NCBI RefSeq assembly: GCF_036884655.1
Contig: NC_088340.1
Span: 1,750,001-1,814,000, forward strand
Direction of reading: 5' to 3'
Origin: Musa acuminata AAA Group
Taxonomy: Eukaryota > Streptophyta > Magnoliopsida > Zingiberales > Musaceae
Length of the DNA stretch: 64,000 bases
Shown: positions 35,481 to 47,849 of the stretch, in pieces
How the letters are laid out: the number at the start of each line of letters is the position of its first letter
Numbering within the stretch: position 1 is the first letter of the stretch
Translations under genes and position numbers: made by a program
Notes under the pieces: generated by a model
The model's database searches: none
Told to the model about the DNA's origin: nothing
What the model saw: the letters and a program-made list of their open reading frames with translations, nothing else

Positions 35481-36927
35481 AGTGATCACTTGAGCCAGTC
35501 TAAAACATGTTCTTGCTCACACTTTACCAGTTATCAATGAGTTAACAGTCAGCAAGTTTCATTTGCATGTATACTTTAGCAGATGCCTGCTTGGATAGAT
35601 ATAAATATGAGCTTCTTTAGCAGATACCTGTTTGGATTAATTGATAAATCGAATTGCCTACACTTTGAATTGGCACAAATTTGGCACAATCCTCGAGAAG
35701 TTTACATGTCAAGTTGACAACTAACCAAAATATTTGACAAATAGTCACAGAGCCTTCTTGATTAAACTAATAATGAGTAGAACCAAATGATCTAAAGATG
35801 GTTTCTTTTCCTCTCTCACTTAAAATGTTGACCAGCAAAGTAAAATTTTGAACCAAAATCTAAAGCCACAGCAGAACCAAAACAAGAAATAAAAATCTTA
35901 CCCATATTTCAGATCAACAAAACAATGAGAAAACTTAATTTTCTCATCAATATATACTGATCAAACAATCTTGATTAATTTTCAATACCTTGAGCTGGGT
36001 TTTGTTGATTGGCATGGACCAAATGGACTGATTTGATGTATCGTCCAATTGAGAGAAAAAATGACATGATCCCACAACACACACATCTCCCGCAGAACAG
36101 GAATCAAAAGGAGTCCCTCCTCCAAAACAAAATAACTTGGAAGCTCTCAATTTGGTTGGAGTGGAAAAGAAAGTGGAATTGCTTCTCCATCATACTTGCT
36201 GTTGATGCACAGAACTCTTAAGGACAACTGCAAATAACACCAAGGTCCCAGAAGTGTTAGCTAAACATGTTGATCAGGCCTTTTGCTTCTCATAACTGGG
36301 AGGGAAAAAAGAAAACAAAAATCCACACACACGACCTACATAAAATTGGAGCATATTCTAGTCAAGCTAACCCATACCTCTTCCACAATTATGAGAACTA
36401 GATAAGCCATCTCTCAACACTAAGACCGCGGATTCACAAATTAATAAAGTAGACTATCCATTAGAAAATAGTAATGTATTTATTAGATGTCAATGCAATT
36501 CTAAGATCATTTTTCCATGTCATGACAATCTTAAAGCAACAACACAAAAAAAAGAAATCCAAGAAACTAAGAAGGAAAAAAAAAAACTATATACAAGCGG
36601 ATATAAATCCAAGCTTTTCCATTCCAATCTCTAGCATGTGATGAGGCCCGAAAGATCAGTTACCCAAATGTAAATAAATTGGATTGCTAGAGAACAAAAT
36701 GTGCTGTCCGGAATTCCATAAACAGCTAGGTGCCTAAAATCTCAATCTGCAGTTTCTTTGCGATGGGGCTAACCACAACTGAAGACATGGCACAGGGCAA
36801 TATAAAAGCTGCAGTTATTTGAAAGATCTAAAACAGTGGCGACAGGTAACCAAGAGATATCAATCCTTCTTTTCTGTGCTCTCATTTTCTCAAATTGTAC
36901 ATCAGAGACTGGAAAGCTTCCCGTATC

Positions 36928-38790
36928 TTAGTACCATGCCTCTCTCACTGCCTGGGATGCTTGGTGCAAACTCTGAAGCCCACGACCCAATGACGCAATC
37001 ATCGGAATAGAGGGCAATGCCTCAGCAGCACACTCAATCCCATCTCCATAAGCCAGAAGTGCAGAGCAAGCAACCATGCTGCTACCGAAGGTAGCCAATG
37101 ACGCAAACCTCACTGGCCGGACACCCCTCCTCCTCATAATCTCGTAGAATGATGTCCTCATAGCCAACAAGCTTGTTCTCTCAGCTGATGCTATCATAGT
37201 GTGTGTCATGGCACGAATTTTTTCAGCTGATGCTGTGAACTTCAAGGTGGAGGTCTTGGCTCCAGCACTTGTAAGCCCATGTGTAAGAAAATGTGATGAG
37301 CCAAGGATATTACCAAGTCCAATAGTAGCTGTCCTTTGCAACTGTGCCAAGCTGAGTTTCAAAATAGCAGGAATTTTGTATGTTGCAAGCTTAACAATTG
37401 TAGATGCAGGAACAACTTTTGATAGTGATGATGCACCAAGAACTGCTGTAGCTCCTGCGCCAATTGTTACCACAGGCCTTTCTGCTAAAAGGCCCTTTCT
37501 TTTCATGTTCTCAACTACCTTTTCATCATTTGCATCGGGATCATCATCATGATATTTCGTAAAACATGTATCAGTTGACTCTGCAACATTGAGGGGTACA
37601 GATGTATTCCAGTGCCTCCTGAGACCAGCCAAGCAACCCGCATCAACTATGGCCACCACAGATCCAAACTTCTTTGCTTGGCTCCTAAGAGCTTGCACAA
37701 AAAGAACATGGGATTTCTCTTCAGAAGGGAGCTCAAAAAACTCTATTTCTGTTGAGTTGCTTTTTTTTGTTCTTTCCATCGGAAAACGGGCAGAATTGTT
37801 TAAAGCTATCCTTAAACCCTCGACTGCAATCCTGAAAATATATACACTGGATAAAGTTTGAGTATTAACTGGCTTTCCATCATTGATATCAGCAAGCATT
37901 CTCTGAACAGAAACCAGAGCTTTTCCGATTGATGGAAGTTCAATGAATATGTCATGTAGATCTGTGAGTAAAGGATAAAAAGATTGTGCAAACAGAGGCA
38001 CTTTATAATTAAAATTTGGCTCATCTTTTACAGGTACCACTTTGGATTTTGGGTCAGGTTGACCTTCTTTTGAGATTATTAGATCAAGAAATGGAATCAC
38101 TGACTTAATCATCTCTGACTTAAGTGTGTCATCTACACAGATTCTTTTCGAACTTGAGCAGAGAGCTGAAGTAACTTTTCCAGGAAGCAAGCCACTTGTT
38201 TGTATGTGCAACCCTGAGCCCTGACCTCCATCTTTATCATTGTCTTGATTAGTTCCAGCATATCCTTTGTCATATGGTGACTCAAGTAATATAAAATGTG
38301 AATCTGTCTCTTCTGCAGCTCTCTTTGCAGCCAAGAAATGGCCATAAAACCCAACTCCAAATATCTCTTGTAAGACCTGACACCCAGCAAAACTTTCATA
38401 ATGATCTTTGTTGATTTTTTCCATGAAACATCTTTTAAGCACCCCAAATGATGAAGTCGGCACATTGTTTACTCGATCATTTTTTAAGCACTTCTCCTCT
38501 GTTCGGATATCAGCCAATACTGACGGAGAAATCTGAGCAACCACAACCTTCGGCTGAACTTCTTTGATCAGATACTCTGCATCCAAGGCAGATTGCAGTG
38601 ATAGGTTCTGAGCAGCTAATATATACACTATCGAGTCAGAGTCTGGTTCACGGAGAGCAAAAACAAACTGCTTTGTTTTATCTGGGATCGAAAGCTTGCA
38701 AACTAGTTGGGCTGAAATTCTCAAATCATCAGCCTTAAATATCGAAAATGGCCAGAGATTTTGCAAATAGGAGAATATTGCTGATGCCAT
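36928..38790 (-). CDS. Uncharacterised plant protein with TraB-like N-terminal half
   Basis: Single long coding exon of 620 residues. I cannot assign a tested function. The N-terminal half (FVFALREPDSDSIVYILAAQ, VQPKVVVAQISPSVL, then GVGFYGHFLAAKRAAEE and HFILLESP) resembles the layout of TraB/PrgY family domains: a beta strand with a conserved region, a 'responsibility' strand after a helix, and a helix preceding a (V/L)LLE-P motif. The C-terminal third has Ala/Gly-rich hydrophobic segments (GATAVLGASSLSKVVPA; FGSSMVACSALLAYGDGIE) that may insert in a membrane. The start at 38790 follows an acceptor (TTTTGCAG, 38867/38866) that closes a leader intron; the leader exon is probably in 39960-40080, where a GC-rich block with TATTTACCG lies. 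No frameshift or stop. Confidence 0.8.
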   Translation of the reverse strand: MASAIFSYLQNLWPFSIFKADDLRISAQLVCKLSIPDKTKQFVFALREPDSDSIVYILAAQNLSLQSALDAEYLIKEVQPKVVVAQISPSVLADIRTEEKCLKNDRVNNVPTSSFGVLKRCFMEKINKDHYESFAGCQVLQEIFGVGFYGHFLAAKRAAEETDSHFILLESPYDKGYAGTNQDNDKDGGQGSGLHIQTSGLLPGKVTSALCSSSKRICVDDTLKSEMIKSVIPFLDLIISKEGQPDPKSKVVPVKDEPNFNYKVPLFAQSFYPLLTDLHDIFIELPSIGKALVSVQRMLADINDGKPVNTQTLSSVYIFRIAVEGLRIALNNSARFPMERTKKSNSTEIEFFELPSEEKSHVLFVQALRSQAKKFGSVVAIVDAGCLAGLRRHWNTSVPLNVAESTDTCFTKYHDDDPDANDEKVVENMKRKGLLAERPVVTIGAGATAVLGASSLSKVVPASTIVKLATYKIPAILKLSLAQLQRTATIGLGNILGSSHFLTHGLTSAGAKTSTLKFTASAEKIRAMTHTMIASAERTSLLAMRTSFYEIMRRRGVRPVRFASLATFGSSMVACSALLAYGDGIECAAEALPSIPMIASLGRGLQSLHQASQAVREAWY

Positions 38791-38865
38791 GTGATTGTGA
38801 GGAACATCATAAATTACAGAATTCTCAAACCACTAAACTGGAAAGTGACGTTTTCAGCAAAAAGC

Positions 38866-40090
38866 CTGCAAAAGAATTAAATCCACGAATAAATCAATTA
38901 AATTGCAACATCATTCCAACCATACTTCATTGACCATCACATGAGATGAAAAAATATGACACAACGTCTTCAAACTAAATGTAAGGATAAGTGTATGTCA
39001 ATCATGGTATGAACATAGCTCACATATAGATCAAATATTAGCATTTCTCTATAATGTGATAAAAATTGCTACTGGCTCATCTACATAGACAGCCCAATGC
39101 ATGTGACTCTTGTCAATGTTACCCTGTGAAGGGTCAATATGCAGCCTTACCCCTGTAGGCAAAGATAATTTTATCATTCTAACACAGATCATCCTCGTAA
39201 CAAGTGAGCAAGGTTCTGTGGCATCAAAGTTCCCTCTCTTTACGTCCATATTCATTTCCTTTTTGTAAGAGAATATCCACTTCTGAACCATAAATTATAT
39301 TTATGTTTGCCAAATCGGTGCGACTAAGAACATGGTATTAGCAAATATCAGTGTTGAATCTAAACACTAGGATCAGTGTCATACCTTCATGTTAAACAAT
39401 TTACAGCAAGAAAATAAAAAAAAGGTGAAATTTAAACATCAATGAATAAACTACGGGATAACAAAAACCTGATAAAAAAAAAAAAGGTAGTGGTTTAAAA
39501 CCATTGAGAACAAGTAATCAACCCAACTGAGACAGATGGAAGACATTATCTTGTTAAACACTTAGGCCTTAGGTTCTGTTTCTACGTGACACAGAAGGGA
39601 TGGAATTGGGCGAAGCTTGAAACAAAATTTAGGTTCATGTCCAATCAGAAAACTACTGCTGAAAGAAAACCCAGTAGAAGAACGCTGTAAATCCTACATG
39701 TAGGAAGGGTTAGGAGACAAGAAAAAGGGGAGAACTTTTAAGCCTAATGAATCAAACACCGACCAATACTTGCCAATCGGATTACGCTCGGATCCAAATA
39801 GCAAAGGAAAGATATAAGAAAGGCATTAGACAAACAACGACACCACAAAATGTTACGCGATGAAACAAGATATCCACGGAACACGAAATATCACTAGAAA
39901 AAGATTGAATTCGACTCAAGAGAACAGAGATCATACTATTAAGCATCAGAGACCAGGGGCTGGACAATGAATCACGCCGGCGACGTCGAATCTATCGGTA
40001 AATAGGGTTTTGATCGGATCCGATCGACGCCGTCGAAGGAGGAAGAGAAAGGCGTCCTTCTCCGAGGCGAAGGCTTTCACGATGGTTCGG
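38866..40090 (-). promoter_or_regulatory. Leader intron, leader exon and upstream DNA of the TraB-like gene
   Basis: The acceptor (AATTCTTTTGCAG, ending at 38866) lies 75 bases before the ATG. The donor was not fixed; candidates are in the GC-rich block 39960-40080, which also carries an AAACCCTA telo-box on minus. No other gene lies in this 1.1 kb. Confidence 0.45.
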
Positions 40091-40199
40091 CGATTCCTCC
40101 TTAAACCGGCAATGAACAGGTCGGGTATGAATCATCCAGTCCGACCCACTATCAAATTATTTTATTTAAGTATATACTTTTCAACAACTATTACCAAGA

Positions 40200-40271
40200 G
40201 CCCTTATAGCTCAGTGGTAGAGCGTCAGTCTTGTAAACTGAAGGTCCGTAGTTCGATCCTGCGTGAGGGCA
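40200..40271 (+). tRNA. tRNA-Thr (anticodon UGU)
   Basis: 72-base cloverleaf. The 7-bp acceptor stem pairs GCCCTTA with TGAGGGC (one G-T), with discriminator A. The D arm is GCTC/GAGC. The anticodon arm is TCAGT-CTTGTAA-ACTGA, with anticodon TGT at loop positions 3-5 reading ACA/ACG. The T arm is CGTAG-TTCGATC-CTGCG. No intron and no encoded CCA. Upstream TATATACTT and CAA triplets and a downstream T6 run (about 40287-40292) are the usual plant pol III start and stop signals. It is a nuclear-type gene, not a plastid insertion, since the plastid trnT differs. It is transcribed away from the TraB-like gene. Confidence 0.95.
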
Positions 40272-40299
40272 ATAATATTATTAACAGTTTTTTAATATT

Positions 40300-41190
40300 A
40301 AATTTAATGCTATCCTTCAAGAATTTTAGTTTGTTAATAAATCTTAAATTTTATTAAATTAATTGTTGATTAAACGTTTGCATTTTATCTTCCAACGAAG
40401 CGGAAAAAGGGAAAAAGAAAAAAGATTGTGAGAAATATTGGATAATATAAGGGGAAGATGTCATTTGTATGTTCAAGTGTTGGATGACGGATGGGTGCCC
40501 ATATTGCATGACTTGGCTTTGGTAGCAGCAGCTCAGACCCATCGCGAACAGTCCCCATCAGCTATGGCTTAGTAAACACGGAATTGGATCTCAACTATAA
40601 ATATGTATTGTCTCGACTCAACATCATCGAGTAATGGGATCTCAAGTTCATATCAGTTTCCATCATTTTCCGAATTCATAAGTCAAATCTCACAATGAAT
40701 TCGCTCGCGATGAGACCGCATTAACAATCGGAGAGTCAAAATATACATCAAATGACGCACATCTTAGATAGTAATAATAGGAATAACTATGTTTATATAC
40801 ATAGTTATCAGGGCATCTTTTCTACTGCGTTGTGACCGAGTCTGATACGTTCCTTCTCTCATTGAAGGCGCAGGTCTCGTCGCTAGCGGAGTTATCATCA
40901 AGGCTTGCTTTCCACTATGCCGTGACTGAATCACCCCGGAAATATTCCCGGGTTGACATGTACTCTCATGTGCCAGCTATAGCTACACGGCACGAGCCAG
41001 CTCAGGCTCTTTCAGACGACCACGTCACCCGAGAAAATTACTCGGTTTGATTCGATCAAGCTCGGGAAAACAAAAGACCATCCGCTGCTTTCTTTTACGG
41101 AGTCGCCGACCCCGCTTGACCCGTTAAGAAAAAGGACGCAAACGTCCCGAGCACGCTGTACGCGCACATCGAATGCAATGTGGTGCGATG
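40300..41190. other. Intergenic / DGK upstream region
   Basis: Contains two related segments (about 40830-40860 and 40920-40935) around a CTATGCCGTGACTGAATC-like motif, probably a small local duplication. No gene seen. Confidence 0.5.
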
Positions 41191-41194
41191 ATGA

Positions 41195-42342
41195 TATAAA
41201 GCAGTCGTCGGCCTCGATGGCCACCCCGCTTTCCTCCCGTTGCGGGTTCCCTCGCCACCTCTCTTTCCCTCTCCTCCTCTTCTTCTCCTTTGCTTCGCCT
41301 CCAAGACAGATTCGACCGATAAATCGTGTAAAAGGGAGAAGAATTGCGGGGTTTGGATTTGGTTTTTGGTCGTACGTATCTCATCTCTTCCTCTTCGTTT
41401 GCAGTTTGTATTTCCGGTAATGTGGGATCGACCGATAGGGTTTTCCTTTTCCCTTTTCACTTTCCCCATTCTTTCTCGATTTGAGCTTACAAGGGTCCCG
41501 ATCTTAAGAGGGATTTGCAGCCGTGGTGTCGGGTTGTGCAATTGGCTTCATGATTCTTGAATCTCTGTTGGGATTTTTGTTCTTTCTGTTGGATTTATAT
41601 TGGTTTCCTTGGGGATTCGTTGTTGATCAGTGCTATTCTGTATCAATTTGGGCTTCTGAGTTACTTGTCGTTTCTGTGATTTTTCTCGTGATTAAGCGTC
41701 TCAGGGCGGAAGTCTTTTTACATGAAATTGCTTACATTAAGCTTCGGTAGCTTAAAATTGATCTGCCTGTCGGAATTATGGCAAAGGTTCTCCACCTTCG
41801 ACGTTGTCTGGGAACCCAAATCTTTAAGAACTACACAAGTTCCTGGATGTTTGGACCTTTTAACCACTAGTCCGGCTATTTCACCATCATTTTCTATTAT
41901 ATATGTTAAGCAACCATATATGTTTTAAGGGTGCAAGTATAGCCATTGAATTTTGTTAAGTTTCTTCTCCATGCTGGTGTATAATTTTCTTTACTATCGT
42001 TGTCTTATTGAATTAAAGTTTTCTTACAGTAGGTCAGAGTGCATCATATTACAGTAATATGCCACTTCTGGATGTTTTTGGCTGATGCCATTGAACAGCA
42101 ACAACAAAATCTTTTACATGTCTTGATCTAAATGAATCTTGTTATCTTATGTTCATCTGGCAGTTCATTGAACTTAATTGTTTTTGGAAGGAGTAATGGT
42201 ATTTTTGTACTTTAATTAAAATTCTCGGTGGTGATTGGGTTCTCTTTTACAGGTTTTCTTGGATCTTCAGAAACCTTTTTCTTGCTAGAGTTATTTCCCT
42301 CTTTTGACTATGACCTGATGAGTGGAGCAACTGAGGCTAATA
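41195..42342 (+). promoter_or_regulatory. TATA box, leader and leader intron of the diacylglycerol kinase gene
   Basis: TATAAA lies at 41195-41200. A GC/CT-rich leader follows, then an intron whose acceptor is TTTTACAG at 42252. The second leader exon (42253-42342) holds two short upstream ORFs: ATG ACC TGA at 42310-42318, and a 21-codon ORF at 42318-42383 that overlaps the main start in another frame. The donor of the leader intron is near 41370-41385 but not fixed. Confidence 0.55.
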
Positions 42343-45300
42343 ATGATGGATGTGGGTTCTACACTTCTAAGAATGGCTACTGAGACCGGTGTTTCAGGAT
42401 TTGGGATTTTTGTCTGGCTTATCACTGCTGGATCATTTGCACTTCTAGCTGTTGTTTATGCATTCCTGAAGTTTCAGAGGCAGGCATCGCTGAACTGGGT
42501 TAAAGCTGCAGCTAGAGAAAAAAAGAAAGCATGGGAAAATCTAAAATGTCCAACATCTCCCCATGTATGGACAGAAGACAATTCTCATAGTGGTCAACCA
42601 TCTGCTTGTTGTGTCTGTTTATATTCATTCGTATCCCCACAAACTTTTGGAGACGATAGGACATGTGATGTTCCCATCCACCGGTGCTCTGTTTGTGGTG
42701 TTGCAGCTCATTTTCATTGTTCTGGGTATGCCACAAATGACTGCAAACATGTAGCACAAGCTGGTGCATCTCGCTTGCTGCATCATTGGTCAGAGAGATG
42801 GGTGGATTTGGATGAGAACTCTGAGCTGTCCTGTTTTTGTTATTACTGTGATGAACCCTGTGGTATACCTTTCCTTGGTGCTTCTCCTGTATGGCGCTGC
42901 TTGTGGTGTCAGTGTCTTTTACATGTCGATTGTCATGCCAAATTACTAAAAGAGACTGGTAATGTTTGTGATCTGGGCCCTCTTAGAAGGCTTATCCTTT
43001 CTCCTCTTTCTGTGAAAGAAATGGGTGGAAAACAGGGAAATAGTGGCATGTTGAATTCTATCAAGGAAGAGATCGTTGCTTCATCAGTGAAGGGTCGCAT
43101 GAGGCGGCGACGGAACCGAAGTAAATATGGGAGCAATCATTCAGCTTCCTTTGGAGTCTCTATTAATAAATTGCAGAATGCGGTGGAGGAAAACTTGCTA
43201 CTTGAACCAATGCTTAGAAGTCTTGCTGGATGGAGCAAATCTAATGAAAAGAACAACAGTACATTGGCAAGTTTTAGAATCACTAGAAATGGTCACCACC
43301 AGAAAAACAAGGAAACTGTTGCTGCTAATGGAAAAGACTACTATAATCTGGTGGATCTGCCGCAAGATGCTAGGCCACTTCTTGTTTTTATTAACGGCAA
43401 GAGTGGAGCTCAGAATGGAACTTCTCTGAGGAGGAGATTGAACATGTTATTAAATCCTGTACAGGTCAGTGTCCTTTATGTTGCTTTTTGGTCATAATAT
43501 ATATTTTCTCTCCATTCACCATATTATTTTAATTGGGTCAGTGATATTTTAGTGCGAGCATTTATGCCCTGTATATGAGTTTGTTTTCCTGTTTTATGCT
43601 CTTAATTTTTTGTTCTACCTATTGTTACAAATTGTGTGCAGCAAGCACATTATGTTTAAGGGTCTTCATGTAGGATAGCAGACATTAGGCACTACAAGCA
43701 CAAAATGATCCAATAATATAAACCCAAATTTATCATAGCAAAGATCCAAATATGAAAGGTTCATATAAAGTTGAGGACACAAGTTCCCCAGAAAATAGAT
43801 TATGGATATGTTATATGACATCAAAATATCAAAACTTAACATGATATCCACTTGTAGATTCTGCATGAGAGTGAGTGGGAGAGAAATAGCGTGGACAAGG
43901 GAACTAGAGAGACTGCAGGCAAGGGAGAGCACATGGAGGAGAGAAACATTGTGGACTAGTGCATATGGTAGGATTGGGATAGATGTTTGACAATCATCTT
44001 TTGCCAGGTAAATAGGACTTGACAATAGGTCAAATATAAAGTGTAAATCATTTTATCATGATATTGGTCTATATCAACCTTATATTAAAATGACTATTGG
44101 AAAAAAAAAATGCTATTGGACTTGAAGCACATGCTAGAATTTGTAGCATAATGGTCAATACAAGAGCTGCTGGTCTGCCATGGCCTATTATAGTAGGCTG
44201 GTAGCTATAAGATCAAATAACATTACGACATTGCTACATACATACCAAGTTCATAAGCCACGATCGCTACCACAGCAGAAATCACTACAGTCACTTTTTA
44301 GAACAAGGCATTTTTTTGTAGTGGATATAAGCGGATAAATATTCTTTTTTATTCTAATGACTCATGGACACTCATATTTTATATGTTGGCCAATTTAAAG
44401 TTGTTTGAATCAAATACTCATTTATAAGATTTTATCCATCGTATGTATATTTGTTCTAGTCTTTTGAGCATACTGTTATAGTTCTTCCTAACTTGAATTA
44501 GTATATATAGTCCAATGAGTATTTGAATTAAAATTTTGCTGATTATAAAATGTATCTTTTCAGGTCTTTGAATTAAGTGCTACACAGGGACCTGAAGTTG
44601 GATTAAAGTTGTTCCGTAATATCCAATACTTTAGGATTCTTGTCTGTGGTGGAGATGGTACTGTAGCCTGGGTTCTCGATGCCATTGAGAAGGAAAACTT
44701 TGAATCTCCACCTCCTGTTGCAATACTTCCCCTTGGCACAGGGAATGACTTGTCCCGAGTTTTACAATGGGGAGGAGGCTTTTCTTCAGTTGAAGGACAA
44801 GGTGGTTTGAGAGCTCTTCTTCAACATATTGACCATGCAGCAGTTACGATGCTAGATCGTTGGAGTGTCACAATTAATGAACACAATTCGGAGCAAAGTG
44901 AAAATGCAAAGCAAGCAAAGTTTATGACAAACTATTTAGGTATTTTTGCTTACACTGTTGGCCGCTTCTATCAGCACTTGAGTTTACTCTAAAGCATATC
45001 GAACTCTTATCTGCATCCCCTTCTACCCTTCTCAAATAGGCATTGGGTGTGATGCAAAGGTAGCATATGACTTTCACATGACTCGGGAAGAAAGACCCGA
45101 CAAGTTCTATAGCCAGGTAATTCAATAGTTGACTTCAGATATATTAGGGTACTCTATTTTTCTAATTTTGTCTAATAATGTTTCTATGGGGGGTTTATCA
45201 TATTACTGCTTGACTTTGCTTCAGTGTTATATTTGTCTAATACCAACAAAATCACCTGTTTGAGACAGAAGACTCCTTTAGTAATGAACTCTAGTTTCTT

Positions 45301-47276
45301 CCTCTTCTCTTCTTTTCTTGTTTTCCAATGAGCAACTGTATCTGCTCTTTCTGATCAAGGCATGGCTTTATCATAGTTACAAATTTACAATGCTTTTTCA
45401 AGTACGAGACAGTACCTTTATGTTTAAAGAATACATCTGACAAATCAATAGGTCTTCTTTCTTTTGTTGCCAACCAAATGATAGATGACATCCCAGAACC
45501 TTAGCTCCTGACTGTGTTGACATTGCATGTAGGAGTTCTTTTTGAGTTGGAGCTAGTGTCTATTTCACCTTAACAGACAGATTCCCTGTATACTAGATCA
45601 GCTTTTGTGTCAAGATATGTCACTGTGAAAGACTAAAATCATTTGTCTTCTGCTCATAAAGTGATAATCTACACTTTATTTTTGGGTTCTATACATATAG
45701 AGATGAGAACAAAGAGGGGATTATGCCATGAAAACCGTAGGGTATTGTTTGAGCACTTGCAGTATAAACTCGTGCTTCATGGAAGAAGCTTTCTTAGCCT
45801 TCCAGTTGAAAGAGCCATAATTAAGAGGAAGAAGAAAGATTTCCTTATGGCGAGCTGTGTGCTTTTCAATGGAATTTATTGAAATGGCCTATTTCGTAAT
45901 ACAAGCTGTGGCCAGTATCTAATTATGCTACTAAAATATGCTATTCCATATCTGAGCAATAACCTATTCTACAGTTTGTGAACAAATTGCGATATGCCAA
46001 AGAAGGCGCCAAAGACATCATGGACAGAGCTTGTGCTGATTTACCATGGCAAGTTAAGCTTGAAGTCGATGGTCACGAGGTTGAAATCCCAGAGGTTAAA
46101 TCATACTCCTGTTTGCTAGCTGTCCATATAATCATCTTTTAGAGTCTGTCTTATTTTATATATATATATTTACCCAGGATGCGGAAGGTGTGCTTGTGTT
46201 AAATATCAGTAGCTACATGGGAGGAGTGGACCTTTGGCAAAATGACTACGAGCATGATGATGATTTTGACATGCAATCAATGCATGATAAGACACTTGAA
46301 GTTGTATGCATATCCGGGACTTGGCACCTTGGGAAACTTCAGGTTTTATTCCTTCTCTTCTGATTACAAGAAACTAATGTTCTTTTTTAGGTGCAACTCC
46401 TAAGTAAATTTGGAGAAAACTAAATGTCACATAATATTTCTCCTCTTTTTTATTTCAAACAGCTGTCTTTTTGCTACAGGAAAGAGAAGCGTTGTAAAAT
46501 TTATTAGGTTTATATTTTATCTAAGCATACATGCAGACAAACATTTTTTATAGGTTATCGTCAACAAATTTGACCTGTTCAGTGGTAAACAGGTCGGACT
46601 TTCACAGGCCCAAAGGTTGGCCCAAGGAAAAGTAATAAGGTTACACGTCCACAGTCCATTTCCTGTTCAGATCGATGGAGAACCATGGATCCAGCAACCT
46701 GGTTGCCTTGAAATAACGCATCATGGCCAGGTAGTTTTTCTTCTCATGTATACCTTCAGCCTGTTGATAATATATCTAACAGTAAACTTGGAAAAATGTA
46801 TACCATGTGGAGTCTCATATTGTTAGCTAGTCCTTTGGTTTTTCCTATTAAGATGTGTCATTTCTTTTGTGAATGGGAGACTTTTTTCCATCTTGTGTAA
46901 CCCTTAGGCATTAGAATCTTTGTTGCTCTCCATCAAGCTGGTAATTGAAAACAGCAAACACTAGATAATATATATGATTATAAACGGAGCTATCAAACTG
47001 ATCCGTAGGTCTTTCTTAACTGTTATTCCAGTTCCAGTGTATCTTGGAAACATTTAGTTGCAATTGATCTGAGTATTTACTGATCAATTTTATATAAAAC
47101 GAACCAATTAACTGCTGTTACAGGTGTTCATGTTGAGGAGGGCGTCTGAGGAGCCTACTGGGCATGCTGCAGCTATAATGACAGAAGTGCTTGTAAATGC
47201 TGAATGCAGCGGCCTTATCAACAGTGCCCAGAAGAGATTGCTTCTCCAGCAAATGGCACTTCGGCTATCCTCCTGA
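42343..47276 (+). CDS. Diacylglycerol kinase, DGK1/DGK2 (cluster I) type
   Basis: Phosphorylates diacylglycerol to phosphatidic acid with ATP at endomembranes, in lipid signalling. Seven coding exons on plus: 42343-43464, 44564-44939, 45040-45116, 45975-46094, 46178-46342, 46554-46730 and 47124-47276. Phases close exactly to 729 residues, essentially the size I recall for Arabidopsis DGK1. Features in order: a membrane anchor at about residues 20-42 ([20 protein letters not shown]); two Cys/His C1 domains at about 80-210; a basic linker (MRRRRNRSK); the catalytic domain with the ATP-binding GGDGT at about 403-407 and [19 protein letters not shown]; and the accessory domain ([45 protein letters not shown]). 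Cluster I is the only plant DGK group with C1 domains. The start is the ATG pair MMDVGS; upstream codons in frame lack an ATG. Confidence 0.95.
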
Positions 47277-47840
47277 CCCACCATAAATCCACTCTCTCAT
47301 ATCAGCTTGTTGTTAATGATATAGGAGATCGAGAAAACGTTTTATCTTTCTGACATGAAGATACTTCTGCTTGAAGGATGTGCACTTTGAGAAGGTTTTG
47401 CACTTACCATGTGAAAATTTCCTTCTACAACCCTTTCTTACACTTGTCGGCCACATAGTTCAGAGAAAAAAAAAACCTACGAAGAGAATGATGTAAATTC
47501 ATTTCATTTCAGAGTTTGTAGAGTTTTACTTGATGGGAGTGACGAAGTTGAAAGATGCCAAATTTTGTAATCAGAGAGACATCATATGAGTTGGATATAT
47601 AGAAAGAAAAAAAGAAGTGCATATTTTTGACGAACCATCATTTTCTTATTTACCTCAAATTGTTGGGAATATTACTTCTTGTTCTTTTCTTTTCTTTTCT
47701 TATATTGGTTGTTTTCTTTTCTTTTCTTATGTTTAAGAGAAAGAATTATATTTAGTTGGAGAAGATAATCCAGAGTTAACACGATATCCTTCTGTATAAG
47801 TTTTGTAAGTATAAAAATTATAATTATATTATTATTATAC
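47277..47840. other. 3' flank of DGK
   Basis: Probable 3' untranslated DNA followed by TTTTC-rich repeats (about 47678-47730). No gene. Confidence 0.5.
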
Positions 47841-47849
47841 AAAAAAATT

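Larger units (their letters stand above)
32710..36900. other. Upstream region of the FT-like gene / intergenic
   Basis: About 4.2 kb between the FT-like start and the 3' end of the TraB-like gene, both on minus. Holds (GA)n tracts at 33091-33110 and 33379-33420 and a 17-bp perfect hairpin at 35440-35480. An imperfect direct repeat (AGCAGATGCCTGCTTGGAT, about 35579, and AGCAGATACCTGTTTGGAT, about 35619) is also present. No gene seen. FT genes often carry distal regulatory DNA, so this is the likely location, but no element can be named. Confidence 0.5.

Noticed and set aside
41095..41560. Several ORFs on both strands around the DGK leader
   Set aside because: They are short, in CT-rich leader sequence, and overlap the TATA box or the leader intron. 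No family match.
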